NCBI GenBank assembly: GCA_004352715.1 | Contig: SCFE01000074.1 | Location: 1 to 64,000, forward strand | Source of the DNA: Hofstenia miamia | Taxonomy: Eukaryota; Xenacoelomorpha; Acoela | Reading direction: 5' to 3' | DNA length: 64,000 nucleotides | In this document: positions 1 to 10,555 of the stretch, one piece after another | Layout of the letters: the number at the start of each line of letters is the position of its first letter | Position numbering within the stretch: position 1 is the stretch's first letter | Notes under the pieces: generated by a model | Databases searched by the model: none | Seen by the model: the letters and a program-made list of their open reading frames with translations, nothing else | What the model was told of the DNA's origin: nothing | Program-made: the position numbers and the translations under genes

Positions 1-71
1 TTTTGTGGATTCCACAAAACTTCAGAAGAGAATTGCTTAACTTGTTAATTATTTTTGTGGATTCCACAAAA
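1..71. repeat. Pair of identical perfect 19-nt palindromes
   Basis: The sequence TTTTGTGGATTCCACAAAA occurs at 1-19 and again at 53-71, 33 bases apart. Each copy is a perfect 9-bp inverted repeat around a single central T. They may be the edge of a repeat cut by the window, or the terminus of a small palindromic element. No function can be assigned. Confidence 0.8.
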
Positions 72-239
72 TATTTGAAATTTTTTGAAACTAAAATATT
101 AATAATAAAAATGGAAAATGTGATTTATTCCATTTTTATGTGACTCTATGTTAATTGTAGTTTCTTTGTTAGGATACTATAATCAATCGAATTGAATGTC
201 ATTGACAGATCTAGAGAAGTCCAAATTGACTGTCGAAAT

Positions 240-990
240 TGGTAATCATCTGCGGCAGAGCCCATGTCCGGTCCATAGCCCGTACCCATAAAAGTAGACC
301 AGTCGGTGTGTCCGTGCCCATATCCTAAACCGGTTATGCCCGTAGCTGTTTCTTAACTAAAGTAGCTTGACAGTCATAACAGCTATCATAGTAGTTTACG
401 ACAAAAACCAAAATTTGTACTTTAAGTCATAACTAAGTACCCTTTCCAGAAGTAGTTCTACCAATTTATTATAACAATAATTGACAACACATCAAACAGT
501 GCTAAAATAATTTTAATGTTCTACTGAATAATCATTTACTGGAAACGAATTTACATTTATCTAAATAGTACACTACACTTATGGACCTTACAAAATAAAT
601 AAAGACATTAATTCAATTCAAATGATATGGAGCGTCGATCGTAGGTTCACAACTTATGATTATTAAGCCATTACTTACATATTAACGCAATGTCAGAAAG
701 TGACAGTGAAATGAAGCTCTCTGATTTTGAATAATAGTTAATTTTATGTAGCTCAGTGTAGTATTTTATCTACATGAAGATTAGTTTTTCACGAACTACA
801 TATACGTAAATAGATATATAAAACAGATAGATACAAAATACGTATCCATCAATTGACTCAATCTACTTCAAAATATCGTTTTAAGAATTACTATCTTCGA
901 ATAACAAAGTTCAGAGCCCGAATGCCCGTACTATAGAAGCCCTTGCCCGTACAACTTTGTCCGTGCCCGGTATGGGTACTACCCTAAGTG
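240..990. mobile_element. Putative hAT-like element remnant with GCCCGTAC-type subterminal motifs
   Basis: Two clusters of short GC-rich motifs (GCCCGTAC, CCGTGCCC, ATGCCCGTA) stand out in AT-rich DNA at about 250-350 and 915-985, both in the same orientation. The second cluster ends, read on the - strand, in TAGGGTAGTACCCATACC, which resembles hAT-type ends (TAGGG or CAGGG start followed by subterminal motif repeats). No transposase is visible between the clusters and no matching left end was found. This is either one non-autonomous element or two broken ends. Confidence 0.3.
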
Positions 991-1562
991 ATCATTAATA
1001 AATTTATAAAGCCAGAATTATTTCCAATATTTTTGCAAAGGGATGCAGCCTTTTACAAATTTTAGAATATTACAAAAAGAATACAGTCATTGTCTCATGT
1101 TAGGTTTGAAATGCTTTAGAATTTGCAAGATTGTTTATATAGTATTCAAACAATATTTTCATGGTAAGAAAGTCGTAGAATTTGTTAGGGCAAAGTATGG
1201 TCAAATTTTGGACATCATCAGGTTTAAAAAGTTCCTACTTTTGAGATTACAGTTTAATAGAAATTCAATTTTGAAATTATCGATAAACAGATCATTAATT
1301 GAACATTAATATAAGATAAAATGACTATTTGTCAATTACTGACATACACGACAGGAAGATGGTGCAACAGATTGTAATAGTTAATTTTGTAGTGCACAAT
1401 ACAATGAATGAACGTTGTATTTACTTCGAGCTCATAATTGCTGACACAATCAAAAATTCTTTATCAAAACAAAAATCTATAAAACTATAAAACCATTACA
1501 GCACAATTGAGGAATTAAACGCTAAAATTGTTAATACACATACATAAATAAATAAACATCCT
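991..1562. other. No recognisable gene
   Basis: AT-rich DNA. A short + strand ORF at 1043-1309 (88 residues, rich in Phe, Ile and Lys) has no recognisable domain and composition expected of chance translation. Confidence 0.5.
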
Positions 1563-2513
1563 TTAATTCATTATTAATCGGGGTAAAACCTTCCCATTGT
1601 ACCGCACTAATTTAAGCAGAACAGTTTTCTTTGCAATAATGGAAACGTCTTTAATTGGTGAAAAGATTACTTTGGGAGAAATTTGTTTGGATGAATAAGA
1701 ATGATCAAGCAGCAAGTTTGCTAGATGAGATTTCCGCAAATTTTGTCTCTGAGATGGTACATCAAGTTGTTTGCAAACAACTTTACAAGAAGAAATATTG
1801 CCTGAAGATTTTTTAACCTGCTTCCTAAGAACTTGTACGCTTTTTGGTTTAACCGAACATGTATCTGTGACCTCGCTCTTTATAGGCTTATTTTGAAAGA
1901 CAAAAGATTTCTTCTGATTACTAAGAGCCTTTTTCGTATGTTTTGCATGAAAGTGACATTGCATTTGTAATTTACTTACAATTTGAGAACAATTACACTT
2001 GTCACTCTGCCGAACCTTCACTCGAATTGTTGCTTGTGAATGACGATTGTTAACTGTTTTAGATGACCGAGCATTTGAAAATTTTAAACTTCTTTTTGCT
2101 TTAGAGACTTTAGTAACATTCGGAAAACATTTTTTATTAGCCAACTTTATTGCTTCTTTCTTCCTATGTTTATCAAATGAGATCAAAGACTTCTTTGCAT
2201 CCTTTTGCTTAAGTGAGTTTTTCAATGCCAAAATTAGATCAGGATCCAGAAATTTAGTCTTTGGTGCATAATTCAACATTTTACATCGGTGTAACCAAAA
2301 TTTATTGCAATCAATGCTTGGCATATTGGAACACAATGGACATTTAGATGGCGTTAAAGGCCTTAACCGCAAGCCTCGATCAACACTATCATTAGCTACA
2401 CAAGAAGCAATAACAGCAGGAGAATATGAACGCAGTCTATCTTTATTTAAAATTCTTTTTAAGCCAAATAAACGAAGAAATGAATCCTTTTTGGAAACTG
2501 TGACATGGTCCAT
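1563..2513 (-). CDS. Unrecognised basic protein with Cys/His cluster (316 aa)
   Basis: This open frame is unusually long for its AT-rich surroundings. I chose the ATG at 2513 (MDHVTVSKKD...). The frame stays open further upstream to about 2600, but that part translates to a hydrophobic stretch that looks like intron or leader. The protein is rich in Lys, Ser and Arg. Near residues 60-80 it has CPLCSNMPS...WLHRC, a Cys-x2-Cys...His-x-Cys arrangement that could bind zinc. Further isolated Cys residues and basic clusters follow, which suggests a nuclear or nucleic-acid-associated protein. No family is recognised. It could be the last exon of a spliced gene or the product of an unknown element. 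It ends at TAA (1563-1565); I saw no clear poly(A) signal just downstream. Confidence 0.5.
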   Translation of the reverse strand: MDHVTVSKKDSFLRLFGLKRILNKDRLRSYSPAVIASCVANDSVDRGLRLRPLTPSKCPLCSNMPSIDCNKFWLHRCKMLNYAPKTKFLDPDLILALKNSLKQKDAKKSLISFDKHRKKEAIKLANKKCFPNVTKVSKAKRSLKFSNARSSKTVNNRHSQATIRVKVRQSDKCNCSQIVSKLQMQCHFHAKHTKKALSNQKKSFVFQNKPIKSEVTDTCSVKPKSVQVLRKQVKKSSGNISSCKVVCKQLDVPSQRQNLRKSHLANLLLDHSYSSKQISPKVIFSPIKDVSIIAKKTVLLKLVRYNGKVLPRLIMN

Positions 2514-2691
2514 AAATATAGAAATTGCAGGCAACGCATAAAAACTAAATAATTCAAACACTAAAATTAACAAAACTGAAATTACCAAGCATAGAATCAA
2601 ACAAATAACTCATTAAAACTTAATATAGTTTATTCTTTTATTTGGGTTCTGACAATTCAAAGAAGCTGAGACCATTCTATGCTGAAATATA

Positions 2692-3642
2692 CAGGGTGTT
2701 CATAAAGTCAGTGGAATGTAAGAAAATAACCCCAAAAATTTATATTGATAACTCAAATACAAATAGATACAAGTATACAACAAATGTTAGTTTCGACAAA
2801 TCCAAAGATTGATTAGTAGTGTGCGCGTTGCATTATCCTGCTGGAAGTATGCTATCAATATTTGATTCCCGTTTAAGCAATCAATGAACGGAAATAAAAT
2901 TTGGTCACGATGCCGCTCGGCAGTAAGTTACCGAAAAGAAAATGGACTCAATTATTCATTGCCTTGAAATAGCAACCCACATTCCTACATTTTGTGAATG
3001 TAAAGGAGTTTCATGGAAACTGTTGCGATTTTCAGAGCACCGCAGACGTGGGTTTTGTGAGCTGACATAACCCGACAGATGAAACTATGCCTCATCTTTA
3101 ATTCCATTCTCTTTCTATAATCGGAATATTTAAGTACCTGTACAACTGCAACTTGGTATGGATATAAGTGAAGTTTTTTTTAACTGCTATATGTGACAGG
3201 CCAAGGCTTATTCCACTCTGTTGCGATAACTTTCTCAATGGTTTAAATAGGCTTCTCCATAGGCGATCGGAGATCTTTTCTAACTTTTCCTCCGTTAGAA
3301 TGGAAGGTCTATCATTTCGTCCAGTGTCCATAACAGAAACCGTTCCTCGAAATTTAAATATAAAATATCTGGTGGTATCACAATGAGGCACTTCTCGCTG
3401 TGGAAATCGTCTCCAGAATTCTTCTTTCACTGATTGTCTATATTTGTCGTTATTTCGAAACACAAATTCCACCAAAAAATTTTCTTCAATTAAAAGTATA
3501 CTTAGGCCTTTTATAGTAACAACAGAGGGTAATGAACTTTCAAATACTGTCTGCTGGTGATTATGATGAGTCCTTCCCCCTATGCGTCATCGATTTTAGT
3601 TCATATCCAATTCTACTGCGGACAGACTTTATGAAGACCCGG
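2692..3642 (-). mobile_element. Mariner/Tc1-superfamily element with TIRs and TA target duplication, decayed
   Basis: The left end (CAGGGTGTTCATAAAGTC at 2692) and the inverted right end (CCGGGTCTTCATAAAGTCT, ending at 3642) are imperfect terminal inverted repeats flanked by TA dinucleotides at 2690-2691 and 3643-3644. TA is the target duplication of the Tc1/mariner superfamily. The element is about 951 bp, shorter than typical 1.3-kb autonomous copies. It carries a broken transposase on the - strand. Confidence 0.8.
2780..3475 (-). pseudogene. Mariner-type transposase pseudogene
   Basis: The N-terminal 125 residues (3475 down to 3098) form an open frame with the helix-turn-helix region typical of an arthropod-style mariner group: FVFRNNDKY, FWRRFPQREVPH, GRNDRPSILTEEKLEKISDR and LRKLSQQSGIS. 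After a frame break, recognisable catalytic-domain pieces follow in changing frames: LSGYVSSQNPRLRCSENRN around 3060-3000, then TAERHRDQILFPFID and the second catalytic Asp in YFQQDNATRT around 2930-2840. Several stops and frameshifts interrupt it and the first catalytic Asp region is not evident, so it cannot encode an active transposase. Its relatives cut and paste DNA at TA sites. Confidence 0.8.
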
Positions 3643-3789
3643 TATATATTTACCTTTAAAATTAGTCTTTCATATTGTATTCGTCATACAAAACATTAAA
3701 ATATTATATCAAAAAAATTCAAACTACGATAATGAAATGTAATATTGTATAAAAGACTACAGTAGTAATATATTAAATAGCTTCAGCTG

Positions 3790-3792
<3 letters not shown>

Positions 3793-3834
<42 letters not shown>
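3793..3834. repeat. (AT)n microsatellite
   Basis: About 20 uninterrupted AT units. Confidence 0.95.
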
Positions 3835-3836
<2 letters not shown>

Positions 3837-4259
3837 CTACTAAGAATTATGAATGAATTTGGTAACAAACTAGGAATGAACAATGTCATCGTATTAAATT
3901 AAGTATTTACTAGGACAATTGAAAGGCCTAAAATATTGGCAGGGGCTTGATTTTATCAATAATTCGACTACAGAATGGACATAGTGTTGATCTCTAATTA
4001 ATAACAGTTTAACACACATCAAATATTTCATACGGACGCCATTTTCAGCATCGCAATTAATTGTGTTGATGAAGAGTCTGCCTTTCATTGACATATCTTT
4101 TACAGCTAATTGGGGATTGAGATTAAAAAATGAATCACTTAAACGAAGAAAGTTTCGACATTGATTCTTTTGCGTCTGTTCTTTTTAAAGGCACTAATTG
4201 ACAAGTATATGATATTCGACATGAAACAGTATTTAAAAAATATTTTTATTAGAAGAATT

Positions 4260-4800
4260 CTCCTCGTGCCATTCTTCTCTACGCTTCTCCCTGTTGATGG
4301 CCTTCTCGTTTCTTGTTCCACTATGGAACGTTTTAAGAAGCGTGATTTCAAATGGATTTCTTCCTTGCCTTACATATATGCTCTTCTCAAATTATCCAAT
4401 CTCCTGCTGACAATCTACTTGCATGCCTGTGATCTCCTCCTGCTCACTCGCAAATTGGATCTTGATCCGTTTGATTTCATTAAGTTCTCTAATTCCCGCT
4501 CCACTCACTCTGATGATGTTGTCACTTTCTCCATTCGTCGTCCCAAGAAACATCGCACCCTTCACTCGTTTTTCAATCGTACTTGTATTGCTTCATATTA
4601 CATCATGACTCTCAACCTTCAAATCAAACAGCCATTGATTTCTTTACCCCGCCACCGAGCTTCAAGATAGCTTTGATGTCTCATCTTTGCTGAGCCCTTC
4701 TCTAACTTCGCCTTCTCTTCCATCTGCTCCTACTTTATCTCTTGTGATTGTCCTCGCTGCTGTAAAACTTGAATTTTTATTTTTTTTGCAGTATCTGCCT
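4260..4800 (+). pseudogene. 3' end of a LINE: reverse-transcriptase C-terminal region
   Basis: The + strand translation from about 4320 contains LHACDLLLLTRKLDLDPFD and FSIRRPKKHRTLHSFFNRT, which match the same segment at 47050-47318 almost residue for residue (DPFDFIKFSN, KKHRTLHSFFNR). The Asp-Pro-x-Asp-Phe and RxxKKHxTLHSFFNRT patterns resemble the C-terminal domain after the RT of APE-type LINEs. Upstream at about 4265-4340 a RAILLYASP-like thumb segment is visible in another frame, so the copy is frameshifted and 5'-truncated. A 3' UTR-like tract reaches about 4800 and abuts the next element. There is no RT core in this copy. Confidence 0.6.
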
Positions 4801-4817
4801 TCAGCGGCTAAATATTA

Positions 4818-4861
4818 ATTCATTATTATTATTATTATTATTATTATTGTTATTATTATTT
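4818..4861. repeat. (ATT)n tract, (AAT)n tail of the adjacent - strand LINE
   Basis: About 13 ATT units with one GTT variant, starting within the CATTATT run. Read on the - strand it directly follows the last codons of the restriction-like endonuclease domain and 3' UTR at 4871, so it sits where the 3' tail of that LINE should be. Confidence 0.85.
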
Positions 4862-4870
4862 CATTTCTTC

Positions 4871-6121
4871 TCACAGCTTCATGCTGGTATCCCTCTCAGC
4901 TCGGCGAACACACCAGTTCCCAGGGAGTCTGAGAGCCTTCCTCAGGACTCCTGCTGTTCCTAACAATGCTGCCTTCTGTGCTACTGCTCCTCCCCACTTT
5001 GGTACTCCCAACTCCTCCAAGTATCTCTTATGCTTCTTACTCACTGCTCCTAGTACTCCTACAACTACCGGGACTACTTCAACTTTCTTCAACTTCCACA
5101 GTCTTTCCATTTCCTCTGTCAACTCTCTATACTTGTCTATCTTCTCTTTCTCCTTGCTTTCTACATTCCTGTCCTTTGGTACCGCTATGTCTATCACTTT
5201 TTCCAATCTTTTCTCTTTGTCTACTACTATGTCTGGCCTCCGCGCTTCTATTACCTAGCTTGTCTGTATGTCCCACAGTATCTTAACCTTCTCATTTTCT
5301 ATGACGCGTTGTGGCTTGTGCTCATACCACTTGTCTCCTGGTTCTAACCCATGCTGCCTGCTCGAGCTCCAATGTACCATTCTTCCCACCTTGTCATCCC
5401 TGAACTTATACTCATTCTGTGCCAACTTCTCACACCCTGCTATCAGATGATCTACTGTCTCTGCCTCTTTCTTAGATATCCTGCACTTATCAATTACTTC
5501 TACTCTGCTGTCTATATGCTTCTTCACCCAGTTTGTTAATATTGCTTGCTCCAGTGCTGCCATTATCAGTGCTTCTGATTCTCTCTTCAGTCCTGCCTTC
5601 TTTAACCACTTGTTGCTCTCTTCTGTGTCACACTTTTCTGTATTCCTCCAGTATTCTCCATGCAATACCTTCTGCCTATACCTTGTTTGTCTCTCTGATT
5701 CCATCCTACTTTGGTATGCCTTCTTTCCTTCACTCTCAGTTCTTATTTTCCTTAACTCCTTATTGACCTCCAGTACGGACCCCTTAGGTTGCTCTTCTAC
5801 ATATTCCTTTAGCCCTAGTGCTTCTGCTTCAACAGTTTCCTTCACACTTAGCAGTCATACCCCTCCTTTATGCCTTGCCATGTACAGCCTATCTACATCT
5901 CCATTGAGGTTGAATGCTCTCTCTGCTGCTAGTATCTTCCTTGTCTCCCTGTCTAATTTCCTCAGTTCATTCTTGTTCCACCTAACTATTCCTGCCGAAT
6001 ATCTCAACACTGGTATCGCCCACGTATTAAATGCCTTTATGCTGTTCTGCCCATTCAATGCTGACTTCTGTAGTACCTTCCTTACTCTCCTCTTGTACTC
6101 TTTCCTTAGCCTCATCTTCAT
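4871..6121 (-). pseudogene. Thumb/connector and restriction-like endonuclease of the R4/Dong-like LINE
   Basis: 6121-5855 encodes the post-RT region (FNTWAIPVLRYSAGIVRW, LDRETRKIL, NLNGDVDRLYMARHKGGV). 5845-5255 encodes a connector, then the zinc-binding Cys/His motif KCRISKKEAETVDHLIAGC. An in-frame stop follows near 5255. 5206-4871 carries the nuclease core RRPDIVVVDKEKRLEKVIDI and the KYRELTEEMERLWK helix. R/K-P-D-x(12-14)-D/E is the hallmark of this PD-(D/E)xK-like nuclease. The three frames mean at least two indels and one nonsense change. Confidence 0.85.
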
Positions 6122-6150
6122 TTCCCCGTGATCTGTTCTGTCTTTCTCTA

Positions 6151-7135
6151 TTACACCTCTAAGTACTTGTACCCCTCTTTGACTTCCTCAATTTTATCCC
6201 CACTGCTTGTCCTCAAACCCTCCCCATCCACACACTTCCCTCTAGTCATTGTCACTGCTGCACACTTTCCTAATCCAAACTCCAACCCTGAATCTCTGCT
6301 TGCCTTCTCCAATGTCTCCACTTGCTTCTGCAACATCTTCCTTGAACTAGCATACATCTTCAGGTCATCCATGTACCACAGGTGACTCACTGCTCTACCA
6401 TTCTTCTCCATCTTATACCCTATGCCTGTCTCCTTTAACTTTTCTGTGATAGGTATTAAGCTAACTACAAACAGTAGTGGCGCTAAGCTGTCTCCCTGGA
6501 ATATGCCTCGCCTAAACCTCAGCCTGTGCCAATCTATCTCAGCCTGCCACTTTGCCATCTCCCTCTCTAGAAACTCAACCCATTTCTGTGAAACTCCATT
6601 AGCCCCTAACGTCTTCAATACCCACTTATGTGATATGCTGTCATATGCCTTCCTGTAGTCTATCCATGCCATTGCCAAGTTTGTCTTCCTTCTTCTACAA
6701 TTCTCCACCACTGCCTGGTCTATCAACAACTCATCTTTGCATCCTCTTGTCTTCGTCCTACATCCCTTCTGCTCCTCTGGTATCAACCTATTCTTTTCTA
6801 TGTGAACATGCCAGCCTATTTGACATCACTGAAGTTAGCAATTTCCACGTTGTTGGCAGACATGTTATTAGTCTGAAGTTGCTTGCCTCACTACCTTTCT
6901 TTGGGTCCTTCAGTATCAGAAATGTCCTTCCCACTACCATCCACTCTGGACACCCGCTCACCACACACTCCTCCAACGCTACTTCTAGTCTCTCATGAAC
7001 ACTTGTGAACTTCTNTTCCAGTTCTTCATCTTCTTTAGAGCCTCTTTCAGCCTTACAGTTGTGATTACTTCTACTTCTTGACTGACTTCTTTCTGCATCT
7101 GTACACTCTCTATCTCTGGTCCTGCACTTCCCCAT
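6151..7135 (-). pseudogene. Reverse transcriptase domain of the R4/Dong-like LINE
   Basis: Two frames join here: 7135-6788 ([16 protein letters not shown]-like finger region, with one ambiguous base at 7015) and 6786-6151. The second contains [36 protein letters not shown] (palm, catalytic Asp), [16 protein letters not shown] (motif B region), the YMDD catalytic box in [12 protein letters not shown], and FGLGKCAA. All the key RT residues are present, so decay of this domain is limited mainly to the frameshift near 6787. The enzyme class copies its own RNA at a nicked target site (target-primed reverse transcription). Confidence 0.85.
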
Positions 7136-7138
7136 ATA

Positions 7139-7497
7139 TTCTACCAGAACCTTACTGCGTCTTCACCTGCTTTAGTTGTAGCCTTTNNNNNNNNNNNNNN
7201 NNNNNNNNNNNNNNNNNNNNNNNNNNNNNNNNNNNNNNNNNNNNNNNNNNNNNNNNNNNNNNNNNNNNNNNNNNNNNNNNNNNNNNNNNNNNNNNNNNNN
7301 NNNNNNNNNNNNNNNNNNNNNNNNNNNNNNNNNNNNNNNNNNNNNNNNNNNNNNNNNNNNNNNNNNNNNNNNNNNNNNNNNNNNNNNNNNNNNNNNNNNN
7401 NNNNNNNNNNNNNNNNNNNNNNNNNNNNNNNNNNNNNNNNCCCATATATTCTCCCAGAACCTTACTGCGTCTTCACCTGCTTTAGCTGTAGCCTTTC
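7139..7497. other. 254-N gap with duplicated flanks
   Basis: The 48 or so bases before the gap (7139-7186) recur immediately after it (7441-7497) with only two or three differences. In the LINE reading frame this would duplicate part of the coding sequence, so the gap is more likely an assembly join of two haplotypes or copies than true missing sequence. Confidence 0.8.
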
Positions 7498-7957
7498 CTC
7501 CTGCATCTAGTTCTTTGTAGAATCTTCCTTCTTGGGTCTCAAACTTCATATTGTCTCTTGCCTGCTTTGCCCTTGCCCTATACTTTCTCAGTTTCTCAGC
7601 TTCTGCAACTAATCTCTGCTTAAGCTCTTCTCTTGCAGTTTCTATAGTCTTCCCCTTACCTACCCTGCACCAGTCCTGCACGGCCTTTCTTGTCCTGATC
7701 TTCCCTATTTGCTGCCTAATTTTTTCCACTTTATTCTCAATTCTTCTTTCCCATGCTGGCTTTCTGTCTCCCTTATCTTCTTGTCGCCTTTTCTTCTTCA
7801 TTTCCATGCCTACATTCTTCAGTACCTCACATGCACCTGCATATACTAAGCTATTTACTTTTGTAACACTCCTTACAACTATCCTCTCCAACACTTTATT
7901 GACTTTTGCTGTCTCTACTGCTAGCTTACTTCTCTTAACTCCTCTTGGAACGGGCAA
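7441..7957 (-). pseudogene. N-terminal domain of the R4/Dong-like LINE ORF
   Basis: This open frame has RRIENKVEKIRQQIGKIR, ETAREELKQRLVAEAEKL and YRARAKQARDNMKFETQ, then KAGEDAVRFWENIW. Such a basic, coiled-coil-forming segment precedes the RT in R4-like elements; the pattern ending in a FWxxIW motif marks the lead into the RT. The N-terminus is uncertain because the frame is broken upstream near 7957-8100. The following N gap is flanked by a copy of the same 56 bases, so the gap probably hides no extra coding sequence. Confidence 0.65.
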
Positions 7958-8099
7958 CCTAGTTCTCTGGTCTGTGTGGATCCTATACTGCCACTTCTCG
8001 AGTCGATTGTGGAGGCCGCCTGTTGTCCGGAGATTCTTAGCACCCTCTGACCAATGAAGGCCTGCCGGGGACTGAGGGTCTTTGCTCTTTCATGACTTC

Positions 8100-8280
8100 T
8101 CATCAGTGATTAGCATTGTGTTTGATTTTGGACTCACATTCTCCTAGGAAGTTGCCGACCAAGGCTTAAGAGACCTTCCTGCCCTATGAGCTAAGTCATC
8201 CAGTTTGCTAACCACGATCACAGTTGCTTAACCTCAGCTTACCAAACTGCGTCTCTACCAACTGGGCTACCTGCCCACAT
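8100..8280 (-). other. 5' region of the LINE with tRNA-like A box
   Basis: On the - strand just inside the 5' edge, the sequence reads GGGCAGGTAGCCCAGTTGG. Its TAGCCCAGTTGG part fits the RNA polymerase III A-box pattern (TRGCnnAGTnGG) of tRNA genes. About 55 bases on, GGTTAGCAAAC is a weak B-box match. No complete tRNA cloverleaf can be drawn. It may be a tRNA-derived promoter in the LINE 5' UTR or a SINE fragment. Confidence 0.35.
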
Positions 8281-8802
8281 TATTAGTATTATTATTATTA
8301 TTATTATTATTAATAATATTAATAATATTATTATTATATAATTTAAACTAAACTATAAACCATTAACTAAAAAAGCANNNNNNNNNNNNNNNNNNNNNNN
8401 NNNNNNNNNNNNNNNNNNNNNNNNNNNNNNNNNNNNNNNNNNNNNNNNNNNNNNNNNNNNNNNNNNNNNNNNNNNNNNNNNNNNNNNNNNNNNNNNNNNN
8501 NNNNNNNNNNNNNNNNNNNNNNNNNNNNNNNNNNNNNNNNNNNNNNNNNNNNNNNNNNNNNNNNNNNNNNNNNNNNNNNNNNNNNNNNNNNNNNNNNNNN
8601 NNNNNNNNNNNNNNNNNNNNNNNNNNNNNNNNNNNNNNNNNNNNNNNNNNNNNNNNNNNNNNNNNNNNNNNNNNNNNNNNNNNNNNNNNNNNNNNNNNNN
8701 NNNNNNNNNNNNNNNNNNNNNNNNNNNNNNNNNNNNNNNNNNNNNNNNNNNNNNNNNNNNNNNNNNNNNNNNNNNNNNNNNNNNNNNNNNNNNNNNNNNN
8801 TA

Positions 8803-8890
<88 letters not shown>

Positions 8891-8925
8891 CATCATCATC
8901 ATTATTGTAGTTTCCACTATTCAAA
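8281..8925. repeat. (ATT)n microsatellite region interrupted by a 423-N gap
   Basis: ATT/AAT repeats lie at 8281-8340 and 8801-8893, with Ns from 8378 to 8800. The second block ends in ATC units. These tracts sit at the 5' side of the - strand LINE and mirror the ATT tract at its 3' end. Confidence 0.9.
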
Positions 8926-10550
8926 TAAATGTCTATTTTTACTTGAAAGAACTTTCTGACTTTTCATTTTGTACTTGAAATGCCGAATTATTTTCTCGAT
9001 AACGAAAATAAGTAAAAAATTAAAACACAATAGTTCTAATTTTAGTCTTTAAGAAATCCATTGACTAAACTAATCTTTTTTGGCAAGAACCATTTCTTCT
9101 TGTGTAGTTAAATCTCATACATACGGATACAATTCGAAATATTTTGTCAAAAAATGTATATATTAAATACAATTAATGCATGTTTATACTGTATGCATTT
9201 TAATTACACTTTTGTAAACGTATATACTACAATATGTGCAATGCAAATAAAGTTATTGAAGACTAAAGACAATGACAGATGCAAATTTCATTAAGCTTGC
9301 TACCGATTCACAACTTATCCTGTGAAATTGAATGAAACATTCAAACTCAATGACAAAATACGGCAGTGTTAAATTCATAAATAAAGCTTGCAGTGGTAGC
9401 GGAATATGCAAATATTTGAATAATGATAGAAAATTTGGCCAATTGCTCAATGTGAGGTTAACTTTTAGCAAACGAAAAACAATTCACTATGTTTACTGTG
9501 CAAATGATAAACAAAGGAAATGTCAATTTGAATCTGCTCTCACACTTGATGTTCAGCCCAGAAACAAAATATACAAAATGTAGAACACTACTTATGGCAA
9601 TATTATTGAATTTAGAATTACTGACAAAGAATTTATTTCTTTATCAAATAATACTGCAAAATTTAGTACTCCCATACGATATCGGTACGATACATCCTAA
9701 AATTTCGGGATATCGAAAAGATATCGATAGCTTAATTGACTTCCAAAGTAAAACCCATAACCATTCTAATTGGATTTTTCAATACTCATTCATGCAATCA
9801 CATTGTCAGTAATGCGATGAATGTAAAAATATTGAGTTGCTAAATACATAAAGAAAAGCATCATCGTTGTTTAACATTCTTTACTGAGGCAATTGTTGAA
9901 AAATGCAGTATCACTACTGAGAATGTCCAATTACACTGCAGTTATTATTTTTCCAAAATGAAAAACTATAAACGTATCATTCATGAGCGTTATCAAATTT
10001 ATAGAGCAGTTTAAGCTGAAAATTTCGTCGAATGTTTTCAATCTAAATTCATATTTTCCGGTCATTGGTAACCAAATAATCGAACTCCAGTCATTTCCTA
10101 CAAAAGCAGTAATAAATTTCAGAAAATTTGTTTGCTTAAATTCAATACCCGTGAAAAGCTCAAAACTAACAATACGTAGATACAAAATTTTCGATCTCTG
10201 TATAAAATGTTCTGCATGATGTGCCGGTACTTAATCAAAAGACTTCAAGAGAGTTTAGGAATAAATTACATGCTGAATATACGCATTGTCAATTGTTTAG
10301 AAAAATGTCACGATACCGATTGATATTTTTTCAATATATCGCCTGTTCGTAGGCTAGGCAATGTCAATATCGGTCCCTTGCAAGAAATGATACACAGTAG
10401 ATTCCAAAATTAGTAAAAGGAAATTAATGTAAAGACCTGAGTTAACAACAGCCTCAATCCGAAAATATATTTCAGACCTCTTCTGCGCGATAACATCTTT
10501 TAATTTAGATGAATAAAAGCCAATAATTGTAATTAAGCTTAGCACAAAAT
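8926..10550. other. No recognisable gene; clusters of ATCGATA-type motifs
   Basis: AT-rich DNA. Short ORFs on both strands (for example 9332-9583 + and 9931-10185 -) have no recognisable domains. Around 9677-9730 and 10306-10376 the tetramer ATCG/CGAT is repeated far above background (GATATCGGTACGATAC, AGATATCGATAG, CGATACCGATTGATA). Paired motif clusters about 650 bp apart are typical of subterminal regions of DNA transposons, but no termini could be defined. Confidence 0.35.
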
Positions 10551-10555
10551 TTAAA

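Larger units (their letters stand above)
4862..8280 (-). mobile_element. LINE with restriction-enzyme-like endonuclease (R4/Dong-type), nearly full length, inactivated
   Basis: The - strand runs from a 5' region near 8280 through an N-terminal domain (7957-7445), RT (7135-6151), thumb/connector (6121-5855) and a C-terminal restriction-like endonuclease (5845-4871), ending in an (AAT)n tail. This is the gene order of site-targeting non-LTR elements (R2, R4, NeSL and Dong relatives), which have one ORF and a C-terminal endonuclease rather than an N-terminal APE. The reading frame breaks at several points and a 254-N gap interrupts it. (ATT)n lies at both ends: 4818-4861, and 8281-8340 plus 8801-8900. 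That fits the TAA-repeat preference known for Dong. Confidence 0.75.

Noticed and set aside
4881-6786. Several + strand ORFs rich in Ser, Leu and Pro
   Set aside because: They are antisense shadows of the - strand R4/Dong-like LINE, whose RT and endonuclease motifs define the real strand.
8205-8277. A tRNA gene on the - strand
   Set aside because: Only the A box fits; no acceptor stem, anticodon arm or good B box can be formed.
8363-8924. Long poly-Ile and poly-Asn open frames
   Set aside because: They are translations of the (ATT)n microsatellite and the adjoining N gap, not genes.
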